A DNA stretch of 64,000 nucleotides, taken from NCBI GenBank assembly GCA_028564705.1, contig JAPXFQ010001355.1, positions 744,001 through 808,000 on the forward strand, read 5' to 3'. A model generated the notes under the pieces. It made no database searches, was not told the DNA's origin, and saw only the letters and a list, made by a program, of their open reading frames with translations. How positions within the stretch are numbered: position 1 is the stretch's first letter; the number at the start of each line of letters is the position of its first letter. Source of the DNA: Apricaphanius iberus. Lineage: Eukaryota; Chordata; Actinopteri; Cyprinodontiformes; Aphaniidae. Positions 10,214 to 22,134 of this stretch are shown piece after piece. The translations under genes were made by a program, and so were the position numbers.

Positions 10214-10234
10214 GGGGGGGGGGGGGGGGGGGGG
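10214..10234 (+). repeat. Poly-G tract, 21 bp
   Basis: An uninterrupted run of about 21 G on the transcribed-sense strand, 48 bp upstream of the exon 3 acceptor AG (10281-10282). Very long G runs are rare and prone to length change and sequencing error. Confidence 0.85.
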
Positions 10235-10282
10235 AGTAGTACAGTACACACATATACTCACCCGTATCGTTTTTGGTTCCAG

Positions 10283-10363
10283 GTAACGACTTCCTGGAGG
10301 AGTCTCCATACGAACCGGTGAACAAACGTCTGTCCGACATCTTCCGCCTTGCTCCCATCCTAG
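10283..10363 (+). CDS. gfra1: GDNF receptor alpha-1, coding exon 3 (linker)
   Basis: An 81-nt symmetric phase-1 exon encoding residues 115-141: NDFLEESPYEPVNKRLSDIF then RLAPIL. It corresponds to the conserved linker after domain 1 in GFRA1 (mammalian NDLLEDSPYEPVNSRLSDIF). The acceptor is TTTTTGGTTCCAG and the donor GTAAGA at 10364. Because the exon is symmetric it could be skipped without a frameshift. In mammals this position is followed by a 15-nt alternative exon and then the long exon that opens domain 2. I find neither in the remaining 53.6 kb, so the gene is cut by the window edge. Confidence 0.93.
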
Positions 10364-10511
10364 GTAAGAACGCAGAGGGTTTTATCTGTGTGTGAAGCCT
10401 TTTTTTAATTTTTTTTATCCTCACTCTCTCCTCTTGTTCTCACCCTGCATGCGGGCTGGAAGTGATCTTCTATGGGGAGCTATAGTTCAGAGTCTCATCA
10501 AGCACTGACTG

Positions 10512-10515
<4 letters not shown>

Positions 10516-10548
<33 letters not shown>
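10516..10548 (+). repeat. (TG)n microsatellite
   Basis: About 16 TG units near the start of intron 3. Confidence 0.95.
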
Positions 10549-10549
<1 letters not shown>

Positions 10550-11458
10550 CTGTCATTCTGGCGCTGGTTTCTCAGATTGTTCTCTGTCATCACGGCTGCT
10601 TGAATCCACATGTTGGAGAAAGCGTTAGCGGGGAGACTCAAAAGAGCATGACCAGCATTTTTTTTTTTTTCTGATGGTGCTGAGGGCCAAGCGTGGAAGC
10701 CAGTGTGGCCTCTAGATGGCGATGTTATTCCCTTCTTTGCAGCCGCTCGCACTCAGCGCACTGTGTTGTGCCTCGGTGCTGCTGCTTATGTGTTTTATTG
10801 CTGCGCAGCAGGCGATTAACGCTGCGTCACTGTTTCTCATCCTCAGAACTTAGAGTTAATATTCTGACCCATTACGAAGAAGGGACTTTTCCTTTTAGTT
10901 TCTTTGGCAGTTTCTATTGATTCCCCCCCCCTCCCTTCTCAGCTCCATGTGAGCAAATCTTTGGCTAAATTTAGACTTTCATTTATAATTTACTTCTGGA
11001 AATGCCTCTGTTGGGTTTGGTTAGGTCCAAAATGCAGTAAAATGTCAGACTTGGATTGATAACAAAAGGACTGGGATTCGTTTAGAGCTGAAACAATAAG
11101 GTTTTCTCTGATTGTTGATCTGTTTGTGAAATAATAACCATTAAATGCATCAAAATGAAATGTTACTGTCTAATTTATGTCTAAAGAAACCCCCCCTTCC
11201 CCCAACAGCACGTGTTTTCATTCATTTGAGTTTAGAATGAAAAGGAATATGCTTCCATGTATAAAAATTAGGCTCATTCTGAATGCAAAACTACTACCTC
11301 CAACAGAGAAGTTTCCCTCTCAAGTTTTATGGTCCTCAGAGTAAAATGTTGAATTTTGGCAAAAATTGGAATCAGCAAGTGAGACGTCATTAAACTAGAA
11401 ACCGGGACCGGCCAGGAAAAGGCAGATCAGTTAACAGATCACACGAGTCAGTTATTAT
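10549..11458 (+). other. Start of gfra1 intron 3, unique-looking
   Basis: No gene recognised. The segment 10690-10910 is less AT-rich than its surroundings but shows no coding signature. The 75-codon frame there is cysteine-rich chance sequence without family resemblance. Confidence 0.4.
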
Positions 11459-12154
11459 CAAAGCTGGGTAGTAACTAGTTATATTTACTTGAGACGTGGT
11501 GGTTTTTTACTGGGAAAAAATTATTTTTACTGCACCAAACTGTTAACTTTTAGTTAAGTAATAGGTGAAGTAAAAGTAAAGTCAGGATACTCTACCTACT
11601 TTGAGTGTTTTCACTGAATCAACCCAAAATGCTCCAGACAAGGAGACAGGCTTACAGATTTTGTTAAAGTGAGACCTCTTGTTTGTACAAGATCATTGGT
11701 GTTTCTGTTATTCCCTATCTGCTGAGTCATTTCTAGATCAATTGAATACAAGGTAGACACGAAGATACTGTAGATCTGTTACCAGGGGTAAATATTAATA
11801 GTTCCATAACTTTTATGTTGAACATTTTTGTAAAAGCATTTTTTTTCTGCTTCATATTTTTTTTTTCAATGATGATATTTCAGTTCGTTAATTATTTCAT
11901 TGTACTCTTTAAAATACAAGGACTTTGCACTTTTGTCCATCTGATTAATCATTTAAAAAAAACAACAACTCTGTGCTAGTAGAACTGATCTGATGTTCTG
12001 TGCAGTTGCTCAGTTCTTCAGTAGCCTTTTTACGTTTTACTCCTATTTAAGTCATGTCTTTGATGGCTGCGTTTTGCTTTTGCTTGAGTAAAAATATGTT
12101 GAAGTAGCGCTACTCTAACTCGAGTATAGTTTTTAGGTAATCTACCCATCTCTG
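11459..12154 (+). mobile_element. hAT-type element, CAAAGCTGGGTAG family, copy 1
   Basis: Ends CAAAGCTGGGTAGTAACTAG and TCTACCCATCTCTG are inverted and imperfect (8 of the outer 10 bp). Flanks GTTATTAT (11451-11458) and GTTATCAT (12155-12162) match 7 of 8. Subterminal TTTACTTGAG and TTGCTTGAGTAAAAAT words are typical of this family. About 696 bp with no transposase frame. A second copy in reverse orientation is at about 47655-48378. Confidence 0.65.
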
Positions 12155-12217
12155 GTTATCATAATGTTATATTGATGAGCTTTGTTCTCATTATGCACGA
12201 CAAAATATACAGTTAAA

Positions 12218-12585
12218 ACTAGTTAAAATACTGGTATTGGCTATCGGGTAGATACTGTTCTAATGAAATCGTATTCATACTCGTTAACCTATACAATCAA
12301 TGGATACTTTAAATATATACTGCAATAATTTAACAGAAAATGTTTATTTTCACTTGGAATTTTAGTTTTGTGGGGATTTTTATTAACACTTCTTTTTTAT
12401 CTAATTCAACATCATTTTGTTGTAACAAGCACAGAAGAAGAAAAAAAAACCTGTCTTCCAATTTATTGCATTTTTTTGTGTGTGTGGCAGAAGTGTTGCC
12501 ATTGGTACTCGGTATTGGCAAATACTCTGTTCCAAAGTATTGGTATAGTATTAGTGTGAAAAAATTGTGTATTGTTGCACCCCTA
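12218..12585 (+). mobile_element. hAT-type MITE, TAGGGATGCAC family, copy 1
   Basis: The right end GTATTGTTGCACCCCTA is clear. The left end is eroded around 12218-12230. The body is collinear with 61673-62029 (shared ACTGCAATAATTT, AGAAAATGTTTATTT, CCTGTCTTCCAAT and GGCATTGGTACTCGGTA-like words). The open frames on either strand here are not coding, since the same body in other copies is broken in different places. Confidence 0.65.
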
Positions 12586-13169
12586 CCTTTAGTACAACAA
12601 TTTAATGAACGTTTTTTGGGTTGAGTTTTGCCCTTTAATTTAAGTTTGAGAAGAAGAAAAAGGGTAGCAGGCAATATGTTTTGTTCAGGTCATCGTGTGC
12701 CTCACGATATGATAAAAAGGTTTGTATGTTTTAGAAATCAAAACACCCTAAAAAGAAATGAGTTATGGATTTTGATAAGCTAATGCTTTGTTACCATTTA
12801 GCGGCATGACATGGGTTGGCATGGTTTGATAGGATATTTTAAGGTCCGCCATATTCAGGAGAGTGTTTTCTAACCCCCAGTTGGGCTCTCATTGTTAAAA
12901 GAAGTAAAGCCAAATACAGTTTCCTGTGCTATTCGGCAGGAGTGATCTTGTTTTGTCCTCAACTCAATGGACTGTGTTGTGTGACGCCAGTAGCTCCGCC
13001 CTTACTGTACCGGACCATTGTCCAATGGGACCTACATCTCAAGGGGGGCCAAATAATTGAACAGTTCTTTGTATGGGCTACAAAATAAGCGCACGGACCA
13101 ATGCCGTACCGCTCAGTTAAAACTAGGTACAAGGTTCCCATTAGATCCGGAATAAAACAGGGCCACAGC
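12586..13169 (+). other. Intron 3, no gene seen
   Basis: Ordinary intronic DNA. The short minus-strand frame at 12959-13183 has no recognisable family. Confidence 0.4.
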
Positions 13170-13833
13170 CAGGGCCGGCCCAAAGTCTTATGGGGCCTTA
13201 AGTATATTTTGACTGAGGGGGGCTCAGTCTGTTAAAACCACTTCCCACAATGACAACGTTTCAATACAGATTTGGTATAATCTGGGAAAGTAGGCAGACT
13301 TTATTTAGCTGAGGCTAAAAATCAATCAGAAGTAATTGTTAATATTAACTGAGACAATCTGAAGCTCAAACAAAATAGAAAGGTTAAACTAAAGCATCAG
13401 ATTGTAACAATGGCAACACAACCATCAGATCAATGTATATTGTAAAGCAATTTACAATTTTATTTTTAATTTAATTCAAATGTTATATATTATGAACAGT
13501 TTTTGTAAATTAAAAAGGTATAGTATATACATTTGTATTCCCTTAAATGTATTTGAAATAAATATTTCTGCAATATTTTTTTTACATTTACAACAAAAAA
13601 TTGAATTTTAATTTAAAAATCTTGATAAAATAATTAATTACAAAGATATTTGCCTAGTTACAGAAACATTTGAACGCATATTTTTTTTTAAATGATCTAC
13701 ACTGACAAAAAAAATCTAATGGAGTAATATTTACAATTTCATAAATATTAACATCTGTACTCTCTGTTCAATTTCAGCATTTATGGGGGGCCCTAAGCAA
13801 CCGCTTAGTTCACTTAGTCTTGGGCCGGCTCTG
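13170..13833 (+). mobile_element. hAT-type element with CAGGGCCGGCCC ends
   Basis: Left end CAGGGCCGGCCCAAAG and right end CTTGGGCCGGCTCTG are inverted complements with few mismatches. Flanks GCCACAGC (13162-13169) and CCCACAGC (13834-13841) match 7 of 8. The 664-bp interior is AT-rich and non-coding, with GGGGCC near both ends (GGGGCCTTA, GGGGCCCTA). Confidence 0.75.
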
Positions 13834-16800
13834 CCCACAGCATTACAGAACCTCTACTTTACATAAGGGTGAGCCGAAGGAGCTTTTGTTGCAATTTCCC
13901 TTCTTTTCTCTTTCATTTCGATCTAACTTCTAAACACCGTCATCATTAATGTGGAGTCACAGCATCGCAAGTGAAATAGTGAAAACAATGAAAAAACCTG
14001 CGTAGGGATTTGCCTTTGGAGAGTCATTCAGCAAGAGAAGAGGATAGATCTGAACAAAACGCAGCCACGGTGATCTCGCTTTTCTGTAATCGAGCCCGTG
14101 TCTCTGAATGACGCCACCAATCTGCGCTGACACAAAGACATACAGCGCACAGATGCTGAGACACTCAGACCCCCACTCTGCTGCACGCCCAACACCTGCT
14201 CTCAGAGACACGCCCACAGACGTCAGCCGGCCTTCATCAGAGGGCTTCGCTGTCATCTCGCATGTATTTAATCGAGTTACAAAAACAAATCGAATAAATC
14301 TGCTACGGCTGATTAATAGGGATTAGAGTGGAGACAGAAGGCCTTTTTTTAATGTATTCATCTCAGTTCTGTTCTGTGTGCCGTTTAGAGAGTAATTACT
14401 GAGGCCTTTTTATTTTTTGATCTCTCAGTGAATCTCAACCCCGCTCTCCATAATTGCACTTTTCGTTCTGCCACTAATCATTAGTCACCACAGATTTATG
14501 GAAGTAACTAACAAATTACAGCAAAAAAAAAAAAAGACACTTTTAGTCTATCTGGCTCTGATTGAGAGCAAACAGGTCAAATCCTGAAAAATGAATGTTA
14601 CTCCATCAAAGCAACCCATAAGTTTTAAAAGATAAAGGCATCAAGAAACAAACTGTACTTTGATACAGATTTTTGTAAAATAATAAAATTCAGAAAAAAC
14701 TGTCAGGGGTAGATGTCTTGATGTATACATGGGGATAATGTAGAAGGCAACAGGAAACTTTCATTTATTTTTATGCTCTTTCATTTGCATTTTAAAAAAC
14801 ACGTAATATTTAGTGCCCCATGTATGCCAGACTGGTGGGGGCACTGGGACGGTGCTGGGAGAGGTAATGGTCAAGGACAGAGTTGCTCAGAAGGGCTTGG
14901 AAAACTCTTTCACCTGCTTGTGGTTCAGATTTTCTGTTGGATTCATGACGTTTTGATCTTTAATGTGTTAGAAACCTTGTGTTAGAAATGTGTTAGGAAA
15001 AAATTGTCTAAATCAAAACTGCCTTTAAAGAAAATACAAAATGGGCATTGGCTAAAAGCCAATGCCTGATTGGTTAATCCCTACAAAGCATAGGTTAGGA
15101 TTTTACAACACACCGAAACAGAGTTCAGTTAAAATCTTAAAAATGCAGGATTATTTATCTGTTCTTGTATCTGCTGTGCGCACTGACAGATTATTTTTTA
15201 TTTTTTTTTGTATCCGACATGCCGGCACGCTGCTTGGTTTGTTTAGCTAATTATTTTCAGAACTTCACCGGGGGCATCGCGCCTTTCCCCTCTGGAGAGT
15301 CCAATGAGTGACTCACTTCTCCGCTGCGAAACAGGCAATTACCACTGCAGTCGCTTTTTGCTGGTGACTCTAAAAAAAAAACACACAAAAACACAGTGTC
15401 ACCATCTTAGCTAAACAGAGCCCCACACACTGTCAGCACTTAAAATCTTGAGCTTGAGAGAACTCTCAGTGGACTTCAAAAAATAGTAAAGATTGAATTT
15501 CTGTTTGTTTAGGTTCTGCAGCCAGTTACATAGTAATGTATGGAACAATAAAAACCACAGAAAAAAACATATCTGCTGCTTGGAGTTTTGTTTTACTGGC
15601 TATTGCTAACCAGGAAAATGTAGCTGACTCAAGCCTGTCTTGACAAAAATACTAATCAAATAAAGACGATAACTTAATTTTATATCAAGTGAGCTAAGGG
15701 ATTAGCCTGAGTTTGGCCTGAGTCCTCCTTTAGCTTCCCGTGAAGTGTTTTGTTCCATCGGTCCTGTTGTAAAATCGTACTGATGCCAGTTTTTCAGGAC
15801 TAGGGCCACAGTTTATCATATTTATTTGTATTGCACATTTAATGAACAAGGCAATTCAAAGTGCTTTACGTCATAAAACAATAGGCAAACAAAAAAAAGG
15901 ATTTTACAGTTTTAAAATTGAAGAGAAGTTGTGAAAAACTAGCCTTGGAAGCCATTCTATAGACTGTATATTAATAATCTGGCCACGACCAATAAACAAA
16001 CTCGTTCCTTGGGACGGAATCGAAGGTTGTCTTTCAAACTTTCTCTGCATGCGTGTGGACAGCGCTAGGACTAAACAGAGCAACAGGGGAACCATGGGAA
16101 GCATGGAGGACACTGTGAACCACCCCCAACCCCCAAAAAACTAAACAGATAAAGATATTCAGGAGGTGTAGCATTTCTTTCATACTACATGAAGTGAGTT
16201 TCATAAATCAGCAATCAGAGAGGTTGGCCTCATTAAGCAGAAAAAGGGAATAATTTTCCATGGGGCCGCATGACTTCTTGTAACCTTAGAGAAAGGAGAG
16301 AGCCGAGTTCAGATTAAAGGGTTGAGTTTCTTTCACCAGTTGGCCGTGTTTATGAGTCAGTGATCTGTGCAGGCAGGAGCGACACAGAGACGCAGAGCAT
16401 TATTCTGAGATTCAAGTGGACTTACAATTACTTCCACACCATTTAGCTCGGGGGGCTGGAGATCAAAATGGCCCAGGAAATGGATGAATCCTAAGCCTGG
16501 GTGGTTTTCTGTTATTGCATTCATTCTGAAGAATGGCTGCTCTGGTTACAGAATCAACTTGCCGTGTGTTTCCCGCTGTACATTAACCTTTCTGATATAT
16601 TCTTCTGGGGAAGGTTTAGGTCTTGAACTAAACGTCCACACCAGAGATTTTAAAAGTAAGCACAACCAAGCTAAGTTTCATCGAAAGCCTTGTGATAGTA
16701 GACGCTCAATCACTTAGAGTTTTTGTTTCAGCATTATCTGTTAAAGAATCTTTACTGGAGAAGTCTTTACCAAAGACGCTGTTGGAAAACCTGCAGTGTG

Positions 16801-16996
16801 GCATTTTAGATTTATCCTTCATAGACATGCAAGTTGGCATTTTTATTGGCATCAATTTACCCCCACCATCATTAGCCATTTAACCCGAAGACGCAGTAGC
16901 AATGATTTCTACTAGGAATACTGTCATCATCACACAGTTTCAGTTTTTTTTCCTTTGCCTCGGTCCATCATAATGTACAGGTCATCCCGTATCAAC
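13834..16996 (+). other. Intron 3, mostly unique; possible regulatory patches
   Basis: No gene recognised. The stretches 14060-14480 and 15250-15380 look unique and contain homeodomain-type cores (TAATTACT, AATCATTAGTCA, GGCAATTACC). They are candidates for conserved noncoding elements, but without another genome this is a guess. A reversed SINE or LINE-type tail (TTTATTTGTATTGCAC ... CAAAGTGCTTTAC) is at 15822-15885. Confidence 0.3.
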
Positions 16997-17291
16997 TTTT
17001 TTTTGCTGATAAACTCTATAAATGAGTGTCAGATATTTCAGTCTACGTGTCTAACCATTATTTTTGGTATTTTAGTAGATATATCGATCTTCTACCATAA
17101 ACCGTCAGTGGAATGACCTCTTCAGTTTAAAACTTTACACTGCGCTTGAATTCGAATCGGGCATTGATACCGGCATCGCCCAGCCTCCCCCCCACACATC
17201 CCTCTGTCCACTAAAGCAATACCTCCTTTTGATTTGTCAAACCGCAAAATGTAGGCAGCAGAATCCTCCGGAGGGGGTGAGTTGCTCTTTA
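16997..17291 (+). mobile_element. Non-autonomous TIR element (AGAGCAACTCACCCCC family), deleted copy
   Basis: It shares TTTGCTGATAAACTCTATAAATGAGTGTC and the body around CTCTTCAG-TTAAAA with the copies at 198 and 27056, but lacks the middle. The right end, GGAGGGGGTGAGTTGCTCTTTA, is the best preserved and is the inverted complement of the left end of the 27056 copy. Confidence 0.7.
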
Positions 17292-17381
17292 ATTGAACTT
17301 TGACCAACAGAGGGCGTCAGCAGGGATGAACTGTGACAGCTGACAGTCTTAAAGGAAAATTTTTTATTTTATTACAACTTG

Positions 17382-17440
17382 GACCTTATTTTTAGCAAAC
17401 ATTCCCACCAATTCTCACTTTGATGTATACCTTTACTATG
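17382..17440 (+). repeat. Short fragment of a dispersed repeat (CCTTATTTTTAGCA family)
   Basis: CAACTTGGACCTTATTTTTAGCA is shared with 54868 (+) and, in inverted and diverged form, with 56512. Confidence 0.4.
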
Positions 17441-18440
17441 GCTGTTCTTTCTAGAACATTAATATGCTTCTAAAGCAGTCTATTACAACACTAGTAGAAA
17501 GGAGAACCCAGGCCCAAGTTTGAATACTTTTATATTAGCTTCTAGCAGCTTTTCTACCAAGGTTGGCCTGCATGCAGCGCCCTCTATCTTCCTGTCAGCT
17601 CTGGCGACCTTCGCCTGTACCCGTTGAAGAATATGTGCTTTTACAGTGAAATACTGATACTGATAGATTTGTTGAGTGGCAGTGTGGGGTTTATGTTTTA
17701 GGCCAAACCACAAACAGTACGAATAATTAAAATTTGCAATACCTGAGACACCCTTTAAAAATGTTTGTAACTGCCTGTTTTAATAGATGAAACACCAAAT
17801 ACACCTTGATATGCACTAATACGCACAGAGGCTAGACAACGTCGACGTCGGGCGACGTCACTGCGGTGGTTGGCGCACTGCATCAAGTCCGTCAAAAGTT
17901 CAGATAGCCAAACTTCTGCGTTGCTTTCTTTTGCTGTTTGCCACTTGAAACGCAAAAAATGCTTCAAAAATTGATGCAGTCAACGCACAGAAAGCACCGC
18001 AGAGACTCTGACGGACTCAGCCATACACTTTACATGTAATCTTGCCACATTTGACGCTGAGGTTTGGGCCGGTGTTAAAGCACCATTAGTTTCCTTTACT
18101 TTTGAATTTTGGCATCATTTGAATTACACTGAGTGTAGTTAAAGGAGGTTTCAAGCCTGTCTGGCTTAGTTATAAATATGACCTAATATGACCCTTTTAA
18201 ACCCTTTAGCATTATAATTTGGCAAATAGACTGGCAGCAGTTAGCTTACACCACCACACAAACAGTAAGTTTACATGCACATCTAAACTGAACTTTTGAT
18301 AAAAATGGAGGTAATTTTTTCCAGAATGGGAGTCTTTATCACACAGAAAATCTAATTATTGAATAAAGTGCGCTTGACTCTGCAATGCAAGGTGGTGACA
18401 TGCACGCATTCATGTTGCCATTCTTCTGGTTGGCTTAGAG
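17441..18440 (+). other. Intron 3, no gene seen
   Basis: 17820-18060 has many ACGC and GACGTC words and may be an old MITE, but I found no matching ends. Confidence 0.35.
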
Positions 18441-18797
18441 CACAGGTGTCAAAGTCAAGGCCCGTGGGCCGAATCCAACCCGCCATGGTCATTGATGTGC
18501 CCCTCTAAACTGTAGAGGACCATAGACATAGAACTTTTAAGAAAGTTTGATGTATATGCACCTAAATACCCTTTTATAACTCAAATGAGCGTTTATTTGA
18601 ATAGTCCTAAATCACATTATTATGAAAAGATGTTCAGTATCATTTAATTTTAAGAAGTACTTGGTGAGACAGATATTAATTCATGTTTTAGCGGTGTGTT
18701 AAATATAGTTTTATCAATACTTTCCGCCAGAACCGGCCTTTTAAGGACTTTCACTATCTTTATGCGGCCCAAAATGGAAATGAGTTTCACATCTCTG
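18441..18797 (+). mobile_element. hAT-type MITE, CAGGGGTGTCAAA family, copy 2
   Basis: Termini CACAGGTGTC and CACATCTCTG, with a perfect 8-bp target duplication GCTTAGAG at 18433-18440 and 18798-18805. The 357-bp body starts AAGGCCCGTGGGCCGAATCC and ends GGCCCAAAATGGAAATGAG. No coding capacity. Confidence 0.85.
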
Positions 18798-19029
18798 GCT
18801 TAGAGCATCACACATATAGTAAACAAATGAAGCAGACGGAGTAAAAGCAGGATAAGCCCAGTGAACGAAGAAATGGACAAAAACAACAATGCAGCAGAGT
18901 ACGATTTGGAAGTACTGCACTAATTAATTGTTACATTCATTGTTGCTGCACATTCCAGTGTTTTTAACTCCCCCTTCACCAGTCGTATCACTTCCCAATG
19001 GGGGAGCACCCAGACTGCCAATAGCAATA

Positions 19030-19620
19030 GATGTGATGTAGTTTTTATGTAGAAAAATATGGTTTTCTCACCGCATTTTTTGGGCACTATAGCTTCTACA
19101 CTGTCATAAATAAGGGAACAGAATAGGTACATTACTGTGCCCCAAGGTACGAAAAATAAATTAACATAGTCTAAGGACAAATATTGCACCTCAGGATAAC
19201 TATCTGTAATTTTTTTATTGTCTGAACGGTACATACGTTTTCCTCTACTAAAAAGCACATTTCTGTACCATTTGTTCGATAGGGTACACTTTGTGGTGAT
19301 TATCTTTTTTACAAAGCTAGATTTATGAACATGGACTTCATAGTTTTATTGTTAACATTTTTAAATTTTATTTTTACATGTTTTTTTAATAAAACAAATG
19401 AACAAGTAGTCGACTATTGAATACATTGTGGTCAGGTGATGTGTCAGTCAATAATGATTGGCTGTCAAGGTAGCACTGATAAAGCTACAGACTACAGGGG
19501 TACAAATCGGTACCGACAGTTAATGGTACAAAATAGTACCTTTGAGGGTACCACCCCGGTGACAAGACATTGTGCCCCTAAAAGTACAATTCTGTACTTT
19601 CATTTCTGAGTTTGTACGAT
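19030..19620 (+). repeat. Probable DNA-transposon repeat rich in GGTAC words
   Basis: Segments such as AAAAAGCACATTTCTGTACC, GGTACAAAATAGTACC and GAGGGTACCACCCC are typical of a common teleost interspersed repeat. The ends were not resolved here. Confidence 0.4.
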
Positions 19621-20454
19621 TAAGGGAAAGCCAGTTTGGTTCAACTTCAGCCAGTGTAAGGTGTATATTTCAAACGTCTTAATTCAGTTGGATTAACTAG
19701 TTTTGCTCTTAGTCCATATTAATACACTGAATGGTTGGGAATTTGACGAAGTGTGACTTAATTACAACACTTTGAAACACTTTATCTACTTTATAATGCA
19801 GTTATTTATAAGTCAGTGTTATCTGAGAGGGCTGCCTAAATTCAGCTAAAGTTTTACATGATTTCATCACCAATCTATACATGTTGAAGCAACTCAGCAG
19901 TAATCGGAAACCCTGTAATTAATGATTAGCCTCTGTATGTTGATGGCCTAAAGCTCCGTCCTCCTCTCAGTTGGCTGGAACGGCAGCTCTCTGCAGAACG
20001 CCCACTCACCACTTATAAGCCCCAATACGCCGCAGCTCAATACTGTATCTGTTCCATATGTCAAGACTTCAAACACATCTTGTCATCCTCCCTAGCACAG
20101 CTGAAGTGAACCTTGAATCGGAGCTGCTGCTGCTTGTGTGCATGTGTGTTACGAGTGTGAAAACATCTGTAAACGCGTGGCCCCGGCTGTCAGTCTACAG
20201 CAGCGCTTCCAATCCCTCCACGTTGACTCCACCATTGGCTGCAGAGGAGGACACTCTGCTTATAAGCTGCCAGTGTTTAGAGATAAGCGTGTCTGCTGCT
20301 AGCTGCTTGGCCATATTTTCATGTCTAACGTATCACAGAATGTGTGCTGATTGAAACTGGATCTCTACGTGTTTTGGAGAGTTTTGAATCCTGGGGGGTT
20401 CTACTTAGTGGGAAGTTTGGGTTATTCTGTGATGAGTTGTGTAGTGATAAAGGG
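19621..20454 (+). other. Intron 3, no gene seen
   Basis: The 98-codon frame at 20058-20354 has no recognisable domain and I do not call it. 19915-20060 looks unique. Confidence 0.35.
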
Positions 20455-20575
20455 GACATATTAGGGCTCTTTTTAAACAACTTATAGTAGGTCTAAGGTT
20501 TGTACAAAACATGTTAATGAAGTTATTTCTGCAAAATCACTCTCACACAAAGCGACCTCACCAGATCAATTCTTG
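20455..20575 (+). repeat. TTAA-type element end fragment
   Basis: AAAGGGGACATATTAGG and the following TAGGTCTA-GGTTTGTAC-AAACATGTTA match the segment at 57265-57390 in the same orientation. The other end is missing; family A copy 3 follows within a few bases. Confidence 0.5.
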
Positions 20576-20579
20576 ACAA

Positions 20580-20770
20580 TGAGGAGCCTAAGTCACGTCC
20601 TTCTACATCCAGTCAATGGGTCCCTTATTGTCAAACAAAATGAATGAGGGTCAATGGCGCAATAAAAGTTACTTTCTCATCCCGTTTGAAAAGTGTCAGG
20701 GATTAAACGTACAGTATGATGTTGGTGAATTTTTAAGGCACATTTTGATGCAGAAAAAAACGTATTCCCC
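20580..20770 (+). repeat. Dispersed repeat family A, copy 3 (truncated)
   Basis: Starts GAGGAGCCTAAGTCACGTCC and follows the unit at 1956 for about 190 bp (AATGGGTCCC, TGTCAAACAAAATGAATGAG, TTTTGATGCAGAAAAAA), then ends. Confidence 0.7.
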
Positions 20771-21107
20771 TAGAAAATTTTCCAGTCGTGGTGCTGAGTG
20801 TACGGCCTCAGCTGTAGACTCAGGATTTAATCTTGCCGTTCTGGCTGTTGCATTTTGTCCGATGAGAACGTACCAACAATTATAGCATCAGCCGCATTAC
20901 GGATGCTAACGATTTATTACACAAACAGTTGTTTTTTTCTATCCGACTGATTCCAAATTTAGAATTAAAATATGTATGATTTATAACAGAAGCTCTAAAT
21001 TCAGAGCTAAATTTAGTTTGAAACTTACCTGCTTGAACTCCTTCATCAGATCAGGGTGTCGGTCTTTATAGGTGTTTTATTAAGTTAGATGTGTTTCCTC
21101 CTTTTAA

Positions 21108-22060
21108 AGGGCCTCTATCATGCAAAATCAAGTTTTTGGAGTTTTCAACCATCTGGCAATGCAATTTTCTCATAAAAAACCCACCACAGTTGTTTTTGGC
21201 TTAATTCACGCATGTCTGAGTAATCCTCCTGAATCCTGCTATCTGAGCAGCTGCCCCTTCCTCTCCTAGAAAACGTCTGAGTGTTCACATAGTGATGTAT
21301 TTTACGTCATTAAGTTAAAACAAGGGAGTGCTAGGTGTCTGCACCGCCCCTGCAGGCAGAGCGGCTTACCTCTGGTAGATTTTCAAACACACCCTCCCCC
21401 TTCTCAAAGCTCATAGCTGCACTGGTTTTTAGCAGCTTGAAATCCTTTTTTTTGTTGGAATTTTACTTTCTCTGTGAAAACTCCCGTTTGGCTGCATGGA
21501 TTACCAACGGATTATCAAAGAACAAAGTCTGATGAACAGAGAATTAAGTGGCTACATGCTAATGCTAATGTGGGTTAGCCATTTATCAAGCTGCTTAAGT
21601 TATGTGATCTTATTAAAGCGGATTCTGATTCTTACAACAGCATTGTGTGGTTAATTAATTGATCTGTAGCATCTCAGAATGTACAGTAAATGGTTACAAA
21701 CAACACCCATGGCTTTTTTATATACTGTGCTGGAAAGATTGCTTGATGAACTCAGCTATGTTGGTTTGGACTGGAGATTTAGCAGGTAAAATCGTTTTAT
21801 TGACTCAGTTTTTACACACAAAAAAGATTAATAAACCAAACGTCTAAGCCCATAATATAACACAGTTTCAATGTGCTATTTGGTGCAATTCAAATTCAAA
21901 TCAGCTCTGCACGGGAGAGAAGCGGAGCGGAGAGGGGGTGTGCAGGAGGCGGGATTACAGAGAAACGAGCCGTTTTACTTTGTGGTCCAACATTAACTGC
22001 ATGATACATGTTAAATTTTAGGACAAAATTAATACTGTATGACACCAACAATAACATTTT

Positions 22061-22108
<48 letters not shown>

Positions 22109-22134
22109 CTGTAAAATAGCATGATATAGTCCCT
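21108..22134 (+). mobile_element. TTAA-target non-autonomous DNA transposon
   Basis: Termini AGGGCCTCTATCATGCAAAA and AGCATGATATAGTCCCT are inverted complements (imperfect), flanked by TTAA at 21104-21107 and 22135-22138. TTAA duplication is typical of piggyBac and Kolobok superfamilies; the AGGG start suggests Kolobok, but this is inference. The element is 1027 bp with no transposase, and it ends with an AT microsatellite. Its exact boundaries are confirmed because the host BED exon rejoins in frame without it. Confidence 0.8.
22064..22106 (+). repeat. (AT)n microsatellite
   Basis: About 21 AT units inside the TTAA element, close to its right end. It makes an Ile-Tyr run in the antisense frame, which is not a protein. 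Confidence 0.95.

Noticed and set aside
9941..10424. Two overlapping minus-strand frames of about 120 codons
   Set aside because: Dominated by poly-proline from the poly-G tract and by antisense exon 3.
20058..20354. 98-codon + strand frame as a gene
   Set aside because: No domain and no exon signals; retained only as unannotated intron.
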